A stretch of DNA of 8,237 bases from positions 1-8,237 of the forward strand of contig CALGUT010000624.1 of assembly GCA_937920335.1 (NCBI GenBank), given 5' to 3'. The stretch's first letter is position 1. The number at the start of each line of letters is the position of its first letter. This stretch comes from an uncultured Opitutales bacterium. Lineage in GTDB: Bacteria > Verrucomicrobiota > Verrucomicrobiia > Opitutales > UBA2995. The notes beneath the pieces are model-generated. The model ran no database searches. It was not told the DNA's origin and saw nothing but the letters and a program-made list of their open reading frames with translations. Shown here in pieces: positions 1 to 7,528 of the stretch. Position numbers and translations under genes: made by a program.

Positions 1-1
1 G

Positions 2-595
2 CTCAATGACTACCTGTCATCGATCGCGACTGCAGACAGCAGTGAGCTTGAGACACAGAACCAAAACGTAGCGTTCTGGACCAATGTGTACAATGCCTAT
101 ACCCTCAAGCTTATCGCCGACCACTTTCCAATTGATAGCATCATGGACATCAAAGTGAAGGGGCATTCATCCCCTTGGGATGTCCCGTTCGCAACAGTCG
201 CGAACAAGAACTACACATTAAACCAGATTGAGAACGAAGTCATCCGGCCGAACTGGCCCGATCCACGTATTCACTACGCCTTAGTCTGCGCAGCCAATTC
301 CTGCCCCCAACTTCGAAGTGAGGCCTACGTAGCAGAAGACCTGGATAAACAACTCGACGAACAAGGTCGCTGGTTTTTATCCCATCGCAACTCTTTCGAT
401 CGTAAAGCCAGAACCGCAACGCTCTCCAAAGTCTATGAGTGGTATTCCGTCGATTTTGGGAATAGCCCACAGGATACCCTCAGGATGATCGCCGCCCATG
501 CGGAACCATCGATCAGACAAGAGCTGACTCAGAATTCAAAAGCTTGGAAGGTCAGCTTTTTGGAATGGGATTGGTCGCTAAATGTTAAAAAATAG
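2..595 (+). CDS. DUF547-family protein, 3' part (5' end outside the window)
   Basis: The frame is open from the left edge, so the true start lies outside the window; 197 residues are visible. The first visible residues carry the DUF547 hallmark of a Trp-Thr-Asn-x-Tyr-Asn-Ala-Tyr stretch. It is followed by a Trp (SPWD), an Asn-Lys-Asn-Tyr-Thr-Leu-Asn-x-Ile-Glu segment, then DPRIH-ALVCAANSCPQLR-EAY and a Q-DEQ-R-FL stretch. This order matches the family closely, including the conserved Cys pair around ALVCAANSCP. DUF547 proteins are mostly secreted or periplasmic and have no established enzymatic role; a signal peptide would lie in the missing part. An ATG at 86 falls inside the conserved domain and is not the start. 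The gene ends 88 bp before the next + strand gene, with a possible terminator between. Family assignment is firm; function is unknown. Confidence 0.88.
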   Translation, partial: LNDYLSSIATADSSELETQNQNVAFWTNVYNAYTLKLIADHFPIDSIMDIKVKGHSSPWDVPFATVANKNYTLNQIENEVIRPNWPDPRIHYALVCAANSCPQLRSEAYVAEDLDKQLDEQGRWFLSHRNSFDRKARTATLSKVYEWYSVDFGNSPQDTLRMIAAHAEPSIRQELTQNSKAWKVSFLEWDWSLNVKK

Positions 596-651
596 AGGCT
601 CAGGGGGCCCCGAATGTAAAAATTCTGCAACACTCAAAATAGACTTTGACG

Positions 652-674
652 AAAGGTCTCGGGGGCCTTTGTTT
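652..674 (+). terminator. Candidate intrinsic terminator after the DUF547 gene
   Basis: AAAGGTC (652-658) pairs with GGCCTTT (664-670) in seven pairs, one of them G-U, around a five-base loop. It is followed directly by GTTT, so the U tract is short and interrupted. The position, 57 bp past the DUF547 stop, fits a terminator. It sits only 10-14 bases ahead of the next ATG, so it could instead affect translation of the downstream gene. Confidence 0.4.
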
Positions 675-683
675 CCGCGCTGA

Positions 684-1010
684 ATGTCTATCGATCCGCA
701 CTCCATCCTACTAGCCGAAGTGTTCGACGCGCTTCAAATTGAAGAGCTTCGACGCTGCGACGTATACGGACTTCCGTGTTTGAGCGGAAACGACCAAATC
801 GTGGCCGCACTAAAAGCCGAAAGCAGATCTATGATCATCCGGTTGCCCAAGAACCGGGTTAACTACCTTGTAACTGAAGGTTGGGGAAGGCACTTCGCAC
901 CCAGTGGTCTAAAACACACAGAATGGGTGGAAATCATTCACATGGAACCCAGACTTTGGGTTGAGCTCATCCGTGAAGCGAGTCGTTTTGCTCACACGGA
1001 GACCTGCTAA
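684..1010 (+). CDS. Small TfoX-N/YjbR-like domain protein
   Basis: This is a 108-residue soluble protein. Its middle and C-terminal parts follow the pattern of TfoX N-terminal/YjbR-like domains: a VYGLPCL segment (residues ~27-33, like the usual MFGMPCL), a strand with I-RLPKNRV (~52-58), GWGRHFAPSG (~66-75), then EWVEI and a final helix with an aromatic-rich RLWVELIREA. Such small domains occur alone in many bacteria, generally without a known biochemical role, so a competence function should not be assumed. The ATG at 684 is preceded directly by an in-frame TGA, so no earlier start exists in this frame. No SD sequence is visible. The gene converges on the aldehyde dehydrogenase gene, leaving 15 bp between the stops. 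The match is by eye on a divergent family. Confidence 0.62.
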   Translation: MSIDPHSILLAEVFDALQIEELRRCDVYGLPCLSGNDQIVAALKAESRSMIIRLPKNRVNYLVTEGWGRHFAPSGLKHTEWVEIIHMEPRLWVELIREASRFAHTETC

Positions 1011-1023
1011 TCTTCTGAGCAGG
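1003..1023. terminator. Small hairpin at the convergent gene ends
   Basis: CCTGCT (1003-1008) and AGCAGG (1018-1023) form a perfect six-base inverted repeat with a nine-base loop. It overlaps the stop codon of the TfoX-like gene and lies just beyond the stop of the convergent aldehyde dehydrogenase gene, where a bidirectional terminator would be expected. Neither strand has a U tract after the stem, so it would be a weak intrinsic terminator at best. Confidence 0.28.
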
Positions 1024-1025
1024 CA

Positions 1026-2417
1026 CTAAAGAGCCGGCGATTTGATCACGATCAACTTCTCCTGCGTCATATCCTCCATCGTAAAAGGGATACCACCAAT
1101 TCCCAAGCCTGACGACTTACGTCCTGCAAAAGGCATCCAATCCACACGAAACGCGGTGTGATCATTAATCATAACCGCAGACGCATTCAGTTTTTTGGCG
1201 GCACCCATCGCACGGTCAATATCTTGAGTAAATACCGACGCTTGAAACGCAACGGGTAACGAATTTGCCAGTCGAATCGCTTCCGCGAGGTCTTCGTATC
1301 CCGTCAAAGATACTACGGGTCCAAATATTTCCTGCTGGGAAACTTTTGCCTCCAGTGGTGCGCCTACTAACAGCGTTGGTTCGAAACAGGTGTCCGAAAT
1401 TCGGTTGCCGCCAATCACTGCCGTCGCACCCATCGAAAGGGCTTCATTCACCCACTCTTCTACCCGATCTGTCTCACGGGGTAAAATCAACGGGCCCACA
1501 TCGGTTGCCTCAGACGTGGGATCGCCTGTTACTAGTGCACCAATGGCATCCACCAATCGCTTTTGAAGCTCCCCCATAATCGAATGGTGAGCCAACACTC
1601 TTTGGACCGAAACACACACTTGCCCGGCATGGTAATAGCCACCCTTAACCAAAGCTGGCACCACCCCATTTAGGTCAGCATCCGGCTCCACAATAACGGG
1701 AGCAGCTCCACCATGTTCCAATGCACAGCGCGTTCCCGGCGCTAGCTTCGACTTCAGATACCAGCCTACCCCACTCGAACCAATGAAACTAAAAAATGCG
1801 ACTCGTGGGTCTGTTACCAAGGCTTCGCTGTCTTCATTCGATAAAAGGAGCACTCTACACCAATCCTCCGGCAGACCCGCCTCGTAAAGGAGTTCTACGA
1901 AACGCACACAACTCAACGGTGTAGTCGCAGCTGGCTTCACGATGATCGGGCAACCGACCGCAATCGCTGGCACTACTTGATGAACGATCAAGTTTAAGGG
2001 ATGGTTAAACGCACTAATCGCTACCACAACTCCGATAGCCTCACGAGTAGTGAAGGCTAATCGCTGCGCCGAAGCGGGATTCAAACCCATCGGAACCGTT
2101 CTTCCGTCTTCGCTTTGCAGCACCTCAATCGCATTCTTGATTCCGCTGACAGCACGGATCGCTTCGACCTTCGCATCTTTCAGCGGCTTCCCGCCTTCCT
2201 GCGCGATCGTCATCGCATATGCATCGATGCGGCCCTTCAAGAGTTCGGCCGCCTTTTCAAGAATCTCTATTCGCTCCCAAGCCGGCAAGGGACTCCCGGC
2301 AGCTAACTCGTCAGCGCGAGCTAGACTAAATTCGACGTCATCTGCCGTGTCGTAGGTCAGCGATTCGAGCTCTGTAAGATCATAGGGAGAATAAACAGTG
2401 AGTGATTGATCAATCAT
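1026..2417 (-). CDS. NAD(P)-dependent aldehyde dehydrogenase (ALDH superfamily)
   Basis: At 463 residues this is near the usual ALDH length. It should oxidise an aldehyde to the acid through a thioester. Key residues are visible: oxyanion-hole Asn138 in AFNHPLN, cofactor Lys161 in IIVKPAATTP, the glycine motif FIGSSGVG (~211-218), general-base Glu234 in LEHGG, catalytic Cys268 in GQVCVSVQR, and EIFGPV (~363-368). The LEHGG variant in place of LELGG and the C-terminal VDWMPFAGRKSSGLGIGG segment resemble the lactaldehyde/phosphonoacetaldehyde/semialdehyde-type ALDHs rather than betaine or retinal types; the substrate is unknown. The ATG is five bases after the stop of the ThDP-enzyme gene, with a TAGGA just upstream that overlaps that stop, so translational coupling is likely. 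It is the last gene of the minus-strand operon. The class call is secure; the specificity is not. Confidence 0.93.
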   Translation of the reverse strand: MIDQSLTVYSPYDLTELESLTYDTADDVEFSLARADELAAGSPLPAWERIEILEKAAELLKGRIDAYAMTIAQEGGKPLKDAKVEAIRAVSGIKNAIEVLQSEDGRTVPMGLNPASAQRLAFTTREAIGVVVAISAFNHPLNLIVHQVVPAIAVGCPIIVKPAATTPLSCVRFVELLYEAGLPEDWCRVLLLSNEDSEALVTDPRVAFFSFIGSSGVGWYLKSKLAPGTRCALEHGGAAPVIVEPDADLNGVVPALVKGGYYHAGQVCVSVQRVLAHHSIMGELQKRLVDAIGALVTGDPTSEATDVGPLILPRETDRVEEWVNEALSMGATAVIGGNRISDTCFEPTLLVGAPLEAKVSQQEIFGPVVSLTGYEDLAEAIRLANSLPVAFQASVFTQDIDRAMGAAKKLNASAVMINDHTAFRVDWMPFAGRKSSGLGIGGIPFTMEDMTQEKLIVIKSPAL

Positions 2418-2422
2418 AAATC

Positions 2423-4066
2423 CTAAAGCAAACAGGTTTTAGAAGCCAACTCAGCCAGTAACACTTTTTCATTCTCACTGTAATCGACTGGAAGTTCGAT
2501 AATGGTAACACCTTTCGAATCCAGAGCTTCTCTAAGTATGGGGAGAAACGTTTCCGTACTATCGATCCGGATACCGCGGGCTCCATAGGCCTCCGCGTAT
2601 TTCACAAAATCGGGATTGCCGTAATCAAGGCCCCATTCATCGAATCCCATGCCCGCCTGTTTCCACTTGATCATACCGTAGGCATTATCCCTGAGAATCA
2701 GAACAACCAGATCAAGTCCCAGACGAACCGCTGTCTCGAGTTCCTGAGAATTCATCATAAATCCTCCGTCACCACAAACAGCGAGCACCTTTTTTTCCGG
2801 GTTTACGATCTTCGCTCCCATGGCTGACGGAAGTCCCGCGCCCATCGTCGCCAATGCATTATCAAGCAACAGCGTATTTGGCTCGTGAGCCGGGTAGTTG
2901 CGCGCAAACCATACTTTATAAATTCCATTATCCAAAGTTACGATTCCATCACTTGGCATGGCCTTCCTTACATCGGAAACGAAGCGCTGAGGGATCACAG
3001 GAAACGTACCCACATCATTCTTACTATGAATGTGTTCGTCTATGGATGCCTTCACTCGCTCGTAGTAAGAAAAGTCCCAGTCATCACCCGGAACCAGCGC
3101 TTCGGTTAACATCTCTACAGAAGTGGCAATGTCACCAACTACTTCAAGCTGAGGAAAATAGACATCATCCACCTTCGCAGAAAAGAAGTTCATGTGAATG
3201 ACTTCTTTTCCTCCTTCTTCCATGAAAAACGGCGGCTTCTCAATCACATCGTGCCCGATATTTAAGACTAGGTCAGCACGATCAATTGCACAATGGAGAT
3301 AGTCATTATCTGAAAGCGCCGCCGTTCCGAGAAACTTATCGCGCCGCTCGTCTGACACCCCCATCCCCATCTGGGTATTAAACCAATAGAGCCCGCTTTT
3401 ATCTAAAAACGGAGCCATTGCACTACACGTACGGTTCCGATTGGCAGCAGCTCCAATCAATACCAACGGGCGCTTTGCCGTTCGTATTTTTTCTGCGGCT
3501 TGCTCGATCATGCTGTTCGGTGCGATCGGTCGAAGTCTATTGCTCGGCACAAAGAGGTGCGCATCAGCGTCTTCACTCGCGATGTCCTCCGGCAGTTCCA
3601 GATACACCGCTCCGGGGCGTTCCTCCTGGGCTACGCGAAAGGATTCACGAACGAGACTCGGGATCGTTCCTCCGTTCACAATCTGCTTCGACAGCTTGGT
3701 CAGCGGCTTCATCATCTCAACGATATCCACAATCTGAAATTGCCCCTGCTTACTCTTCTTGATGGGCTTTTTCCCACTAATCATGAGCATCGGCATTCCG
3801 CCAAGTTGAGCATAGGCCGCCGCAGTAACGAAGTTCGTAGCTCCCGGACCCAAGGTCGAAAGACACACCCCAGCCTTGCCCGTCAACCTGCCATAGGTCG
3901 CCGCCATAAAACCGGCCGGCTGTTCGTGTCGAGTCAAGATCAGTTTGATCGTCTTTGAATCCTTCAACGAATTCAGAAAATCCAGATTCTCTTCACCAGG
4001 GACTCCAAAAATATATTCAACGCCTTCGTTCTCAAGGGCTTTTATAAACAGGTCGGATGCTTTCAT
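2423..4066 (-). CDS. Acetolactate synthase-family thiamine diphosphate enzyme (catabolic type)
   Basis: The protein has 547 residues in the standard three-domain order: PYR (~1-165), central (~190-320) and PP (~380-530). The ThDP-activating Glu48 lies in TRHEQPAG. Next come GPGATN (~73-78) and LGGMPMLMISG (~88-98). The Mg/ThDP site starts at GDGG (432-435) and ends in DNAYGM (460-465). The Asp-Asn in place of Asn-Asn at the end of that motif, together with GGFM-S-ELETAVRL, resembles catabolic AlsS-like enzymes. No ACT-domain small subunit or acetolactate decarboxylase is adjacent, so a valine/isoleucine or acetoin role is not supported; it may decarboxylate or ligate another 2-keto acid or aldehyde. 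I chose the ATG at 4066 because it begins MKASDLF, the normal family start. An in-frame ATG at 4195 would add 43 low-complexity residues and overlap the DoxX gene. No SD is visible. Chemistry-level family call is strong; the reaction is uncertain. Confidence 0.9.
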   Translation of the reverse strand: MKASDLFIKALENEGVEYIFGVPGEENLDFLNSLKDSKTIKLILTRHEQPAGFMAATYGRLTGKAGVCLSTLGPGATNFVTAAAYAQLGGMPMLMISGKKPIKKSKQGQFQIVDIVEMMKPLTKLSKQIVNGGTIPSLVRESFRVAQEERPGAVYLELPEDIASEDADAHLFVPSNRLRPIAPNSMIEQAAEKIRTAKRPLVLIGAAANRNRTCSAMAPFLDKSGLYWFNTQMGMGVSDERRDKFLGTAALSDNDYLHCAIDRADLVLNIGHDVIEKPPFFMEEGGKEVIHMNFFSAKVDDVYFPQLEVVGDIATSVEMLTEALVPGDDWDFSYYERVKASIDEHIHSKNDVGTFPVIPQRFVSDVRKAMPSDGIVTLDNGIYKVWFARNYPAHEPNTLLLDNALATMGAGLPSAMGAKIVNPEKKVLAVCGDGGFMMNSQELETAVRLGLDLVVLILRDNAYGMIKWKQAGMGFDEWGLDYGNPDFVKYAEAYGARGIRIDSTETFLPILREALDSKGVTIIELPVDYSENEKVLLAELASKTCLL

Positions 4067-4110
4067 AGATAATAAAAAATACGGCGGTTTACTAAACGCA
4101 TCAGATAAAT

Positions 4111-4500
4111 CTAATACTTCGATTTCGCAAACATCTGACGGATAATCGGAATCTGCCGACGATGAATCACCAGTACCGCTGCCGAACAAATCCACACGAC
4201 CAGAGCCAACACGAATAAACTCAACAGCCCATCCGCGAATCCTATATCTGTAAAGTGACCAACAATCGCTCCCGTCATCACTCCCATTGAAAGGATCGCA
4301 CCAAACGCAACCGTTCCCGGAAATAGGAGTAACACTGCCGCAATCAACTCCAGAACTCCGATCAAAATTCGTCCTCCAGGCTCCATTCCAATGGCCGTGA
4401 AGATTGCTACGGAATCCGGATGACCCGTGAATTTGAAGAACAGTGTCTGAGCAAGAATCGCAGCGGCGACAATGCGTAGAATCCAGGATAAAATTTTCAT
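4111..4500 (-). CDS. DoxX-like four-helix membrane protein
   Basis: This 129-residue protein has four hydrophobic segments at about 5-21, 44-60, 64-82 and 90-113. A short loop after the first helix holds FFKFTGHPDS, then IGMEPGGR leads into the second helix, and a basic tail (HRRQIP, then KSK) ends the protein. This arrangement, with LA-TLFFKFTG-P and the helix-2 ELIAAVLLL segment, is typical of the DoxX/DoxX-like superfamily. Members are inner-membrane proteins; some are tied to quinone or thiosulfate oxidation, but most have no known role. The gene lies 46 bp after the FMN/Fe-S protein gene and 44 bp before the ThDP-enzyme gene, so it sits inside the operon and may work with the membrane-bound redox protein. 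The start follows an AT-rich leader without an SD. Confidence 0.82.
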   Translation of the reverse strand: MKILSWILRIVAAAILAQTLFFKFTGHPDSVAIFTAIGMEPGGRILIGVLELIAAVLLLFPGTVAFGAILSMGVMTGAIVGHFTDIGFADGLLSLFVLALVVWICSAAVLVIHRRQIPIIRQMFAKSKY

Positions 4501-4546
4501 AATGTGTAGGATGTTAGAGTATTGATTTCAGGTTCGAGACAGACAC

Positions 4547-6088
4547 TTAATGTTTGGAATCAATGTATTTATCATGCACCAGAGGAGCCAAGGTGCTATC
4601 TTCAGGAATGAACAAATTATCAATGGATAGATCATCGAGAGACCTTTCCCCACTCGCAGCAAGTAGCTCTTCGAGATCATGCATCGTGTTATTGACATAA
4701 TTTTTTACACGAACTGATCGCGTGCCAATATCGAGGCCTCGTTGAAGCGCCGGGTCTTGGGTAGTTATGCCAATCGGGCAGGTATTATTCCCACACTGCA
4801 TGGCCTGAATACAGCCCAGTGAAAGCATAAAGCCTCTTGCCGAATAGACCGCATCCGCACCCATCGCAAACGCGAGAATCTGACGTCCGGGGTTAATCAG
4901 CTTACCCGCAGCCAAAAGCTTCAGCCGGTTACGTACACCCTTCTTACAAAGGATGCGATTCACCGAAGAAAGCGCGGGAAATAATGGCATTCCAACCCGG
5001 TCCATAAACGACTTGGGCGCTGCTCCGGTGCCGCCCTCCGATCCATCGACTGAAATATAATCGGGAAACACATCCTGATCCACCATCTCCTGAACCAAGT
5101 CATCAACCTGCTGGGGTGAACCCACACAAAACTTGATTCCTACGGGTAGTCCAGACACCTCCTGAACATGTTTTATAAATGCGACGGTTGTGGTCTTGTC
5201 GGTGCACTCTTTGTGATGCGGTGGCGAAACGACATCCTTACCCATTTCTACACCCCGTAACTCGGAAATCTCTCTGGTAATCTTTTCCTTCGGAAGAAGA
5301 CCTCCTTTACCCGGCTTGGCTCCTTGTGAAAATTTGATTTCGATCATCTTGATCTCATCCTTGCCCGCGAGTTCTCTCAGCTTTTCATCATCCAGATAAC
5401 CCTCGTCATTCCTTACGCCAAACTTCGCCGTTCCGATCTGAAATATCAGGTCGCAGCCTTCCATCAGGTGATATTTCGGGTAACCACCCTCTCCCGTATT
5501 CATCGCAATTCCCGCGAGCTTTGCCCCGCGAGCCAATGCCCTCACAGCATGCTGGCCCAAGGCACCGTAACTCATCGCACTAATCATCATCGGCTTGGTG
5601 ATCGTGTAGGCTGTTTTCAGTCCACGCTCTTCACCAAAGGTCAGTGAATAGGGAATCAAATCGTCATGACTCGATGGATACATAGAGTGACGCAATTTGA
5701 TCTCTGAGGTATCAAAGTTCTTTTGAGATCCGAATGAGGACGCTGAATCGATGTTCTTGGCCTTACGATAAATCTCGGATCGCTCAATCCGATTGAAGGG
5801 CCGTTCCTCAGTATCACTTGAATACAAGTACTGCCGCAACTCAGGTCCGATACTCTCAACGAGGTACCGCCCCTGAGCGACGATTCCAAAGTTTCTCAGC
5901 AACGGATGCTGGTCCTGCACGAACAGATAGAAGACGTTCGCAATAGTCAGGAACAAGAACGCCACCGTTAAAAAATGAAAATAAAAGTGCACATACTTTC
6001 CCGCCAACAGGAAACCAATCACCAAGACCGGCAAGGCCAGATTAACAAACTTCGAAAGCTTGTGTAAATCAACAGAGAGAGAAGACAT
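4547..6088 (-). CDS. Membrane-anchored FMN-binding glutamate synthase-family protein
   Basis: This 513-residue protein corresponds to the central FMN/synthase domain of the glutamate synthase large subunit. It lacks both the N-terminal glutaminase domain and the C-terminal beta-helix domain. Two hydrophobic segments (~14-30 and ~35-56) should anchor it in the inner membrane. The barrel follows from ~150, with SAMSYGALG (~170-178), NTGEGG (~197-202), KPGKGGLLP (~258-266) and SVDGSEGGTGAAP (~346-358). Cys426, Cys432 and Cys437 show the C-x5-C-x4-C spacing of the 3Fe-4S cluster, followed by PIGITTQDP. A flavin and an iron-sulfur cluster are therefore likely. Without a glutaminase domain or an adjacent GltD, real glutamate synthesis is not assured; standalone forms like this are widespread but poorly characterised. 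It is 102 bp from the upstream transporter gene and heads the tight four-gene block. The start is ATG with no SD. Confidence 0.9.
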   Translation of the reverse strand: MSSLSVDLHKLSKFVNLALPVLVIGFLLAGKYVHFYFHFLTVAFLFLTIANVFYLFVQDQHPLLRNFGIVAQGRYLVESIGPELRQYLYSSDTEERPFNRIERSEIYRKAKNIDSASSFGSQKNFDTSEIKLRHSMYPSSHDDLIPYSLTFGEERGLKTAYTITKPMMISAMSYGALGQHAVRALARGAKLAGIAMNTGEGGYPKYHLMEGCDLIFQIGTAKFGVRNDEGYLDDEKLRELAGKDEIKMIEIKFSQGAKPGKGGLLPKEKITREISELRGVEMGKDVVSPPHHKECTDKTTTVAFIKHVQEVSGLPVGIKFCVGSPQQVDDLVQEMVDQDVFPDYISVDGSEGGTGAAPKSFMDRVGMPLFPALSSVNRILCKKGVRNRLKLLAAGKLINPGRQILAFAMGADAVYSARGFMLSLGCIQAMQCGNNTCPIGITTQDPALQRGLDIGTRSVRVKNYVNNTMHDLEELLAASGERSLDDLSIDNLFIPEDSTLAPLVHDKYIDSKH

Positions 6089-6190
6089 ATAACTTACTAG
6101 GAGTAGAGTATAAACAAGATATTCCTGAGTAGATCCACACGAGGAGACCTTACAACTAATTCTGCTTTCGCTAGGCGCTCTTAGCCAGCT

Positions 6191-7528
6191 CTAATCACGA
6201 AAGTTCTTATACACCTTCCAAAAGAAGATTACAGTCACCACCATGCCCAAACCATCCGAAATAGGGAATGTTAACCATACGCCGTTGGTTCCCCAGTGGG
6301 GCGGTAGCCACAACAACAAGGGAATCACCAGAATGAAAGTACGGTTGACCGTGAGAAACAGCGCATACTTAGCCTTCCCGATTGCTTGAAAGGTTCCCAC
6401 GACCATAACTGCGGCACCCACTACTGGGAACGCCAGCGTCAGTTTCTTAATCGCATTCACTCCCTCAGCGAGTAAGACCGTGTCACCCGTGTAAATACTC
6501 AGAATAGTCTCCGGCATGAGCTGCATAATTGCCCAAGCTACCACCAGGTAGGCCGTGCAAAGCCCGATACTAGCAAACACCGTATGTCGCACCCGCGCCA
6601 TAAACTTCGCGCCGAAGTTATACCCGATAATCGGTAATACCCCTGCCTGGACGCCAAAGATAGGCATAAACAAAAACATCATCGTCCGATTACACATCGC
6701 ATACGCCGACACCGTCGATTCACCACCATACTCCACCAACTTTCGGATCACCAGGCTTTGGATAATCGAGGCACTTGAATGCATAAGAAAGGTCGACATC
6801 CCAACGCCGGAAATTTCTCTGGCCGCTTGAACGTTGAAACGAATGTTACTGGGGCGTAACACCAGCGAGCTTCGCCCAGCCAAGAGGTACCAAACCATAA
6901 TCGCAGTCGTCACCCCGTTCGCAACCACGGTTGCCCAGGCAGCTCCACGAATGCCCCATCCCAGCGTATGGATAAACAAGGGATCCAGCGCCACATTCAC
7001 CAAGGCGCCCGTCACCATCGACACCATCGCCGTTCGCGCATTCCCCTCAGACCGCACCAGGTTATTCATCACCACCGAGAAGATCGAAAGGGGCCCGCCA
7101 AGCAGCAGAACTTCCAGGTACTGAGACGCTGGCTCGACGTGCAGCTCGCTCGTCCCCAGCAAGCGCAACAACCACTCCGTTCCAGTTGCATAAACGACGT
7201 AGGAGGCGACTGACAAAACGACCACCATGAAGATCATCGTTCCGAAAACCACCTGAGCCTTGTCCTTATCTCCCGCACCCAACGCCCGGGAAATTGCCGT
7301 GCTTCCACCGACCCCGACGAACAGTGAAAATCCCATCATCAAAAAAATGACCGGGATATTCGAAGCCAATGCCGCCAGACCTTCAGGACCGACGTAGCGG
7401 CCCACAAAAATCGTATCGACCATATTGTAAGCCGCAATCACCAGCATGCTCACCACCGACGGTGCAGACATCTGTCCGATCAACTTCAGAACCGGAGTTT
7501 CCCCCAAACGACTGCTATGCGACTTCAC
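6191..7528 (-). CDS. MATE-family efflux transporter (MepA/NorM-like)
   Basis: This 445-residue integral membrane protein has about twelve hydrophobic helices in two six-helix halves, the usual MATE size and layout. Diagnostic segments are the first-helix SAPSVVSMLVIAAYNMVDTIFVGR (first half ~21-34), MNNLVRSEGNARTAM (~154-168), ALDPLFI (~180-186) and, in the second half, GVQAGVLPIIGYNFGA (~292-307). The LVRSEGNA and ALDPLFI pattern is closer to MepA-like members than to classical NorM. MATE proteins export drugs, organic cations or metabolites using a Na+ or H+ gradient; the substrate is not predictable here. The start is a GTG at 7528, the first start codon after an in-frame TGA. The next ATG (residue 20) would remove conserved N-terminal sequence. 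No SD is visible. It is upstream of the redox operon on the same strand but separated by 102 bp. Confidence 0.92.
   Translation of the reverse strand: MKSHSSRLGETPVLKLIGQMSAPSVVSMLVIAAYNMVDTIFVGRYVGPEGLAALASNIPVIFLMMGFSLFVGVGGSTAISRALGAGDKDKAQVVFGTMIFMVVVLSVASYVVYATGTEWLLRLLGTSELHVEPASQYLEVLLLGGPLSIFSVVMNNLVRSEGNARTAMVSMVTGALVNVALDPLFIHTLGWGIRGAAWATVVANGVTTAIMVWYLLAGRSSLVLRPSNIRFNVQAAREISGVGMSTFLMHSSASIIQSLVIRKLVEYGGESTVSAYAMCNRTMMFLFMPIFGVQAGVLPIIGYNFGAKFMARVRHTVFASIGLCTAYLVVAWAIMQLMPETILSIYTGDTVLLAEGVNAIKKLTLAFPVVGAAVMVVGTFQAIGKAKYALFLTVNRTFILVIPLLLWLPPHWGTNGVWLTFPISDGLGMVVTVIFFWKVYKNFRD

Noticed and set aside
240..470. Minus-strand open frame within the DUF547 gene
   Set aside because: It lies antisense to a well-conserved domain, is Arg/Trp-rich and resembles no family.
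2423..4066. Sulfoacetaldehyde acetyltransferase or glyoxylate carboligase identity
   Set aside because: Length and motifs fit the acetolactate-synthase group better, and no phosphate acetyltransferase, tartronate semialdehyde reductase or sulfonate transport genes are nearby.
4067..4195. In-frame N-terminal extension of the ThDP enzyme to an ATG at 4195
   Set aside because: The 43 extra residues are acidic and serine-rich, do not match the family and overlap the DoxX-like gene by 85 bases. MKASDLF at 4066 is the normal start.
4547..6088. Annotation as a complete glutamate synthase large subunit
   Set aside because: Both the glutaminase domain and the C-terminal beta-helix domain are missing, and the protein is about one third of the usual GltB length.
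6107..6112. TATACT on the minus strand as a -10 box for a promoter of the FMN/Fe-S gene
   Set aside because: No acceptable -35 hexamer lies 16-19 bases upstream, so an internal promoter in the 102-bp gap is possible but unsupported.
6162..6185. Terminator hairpin after the MATE gene
   Set aside because: Only a four-base stem (GCTA/TAGC) is visible, with no U tract. It does not separate the transporter from the operon convincingly.
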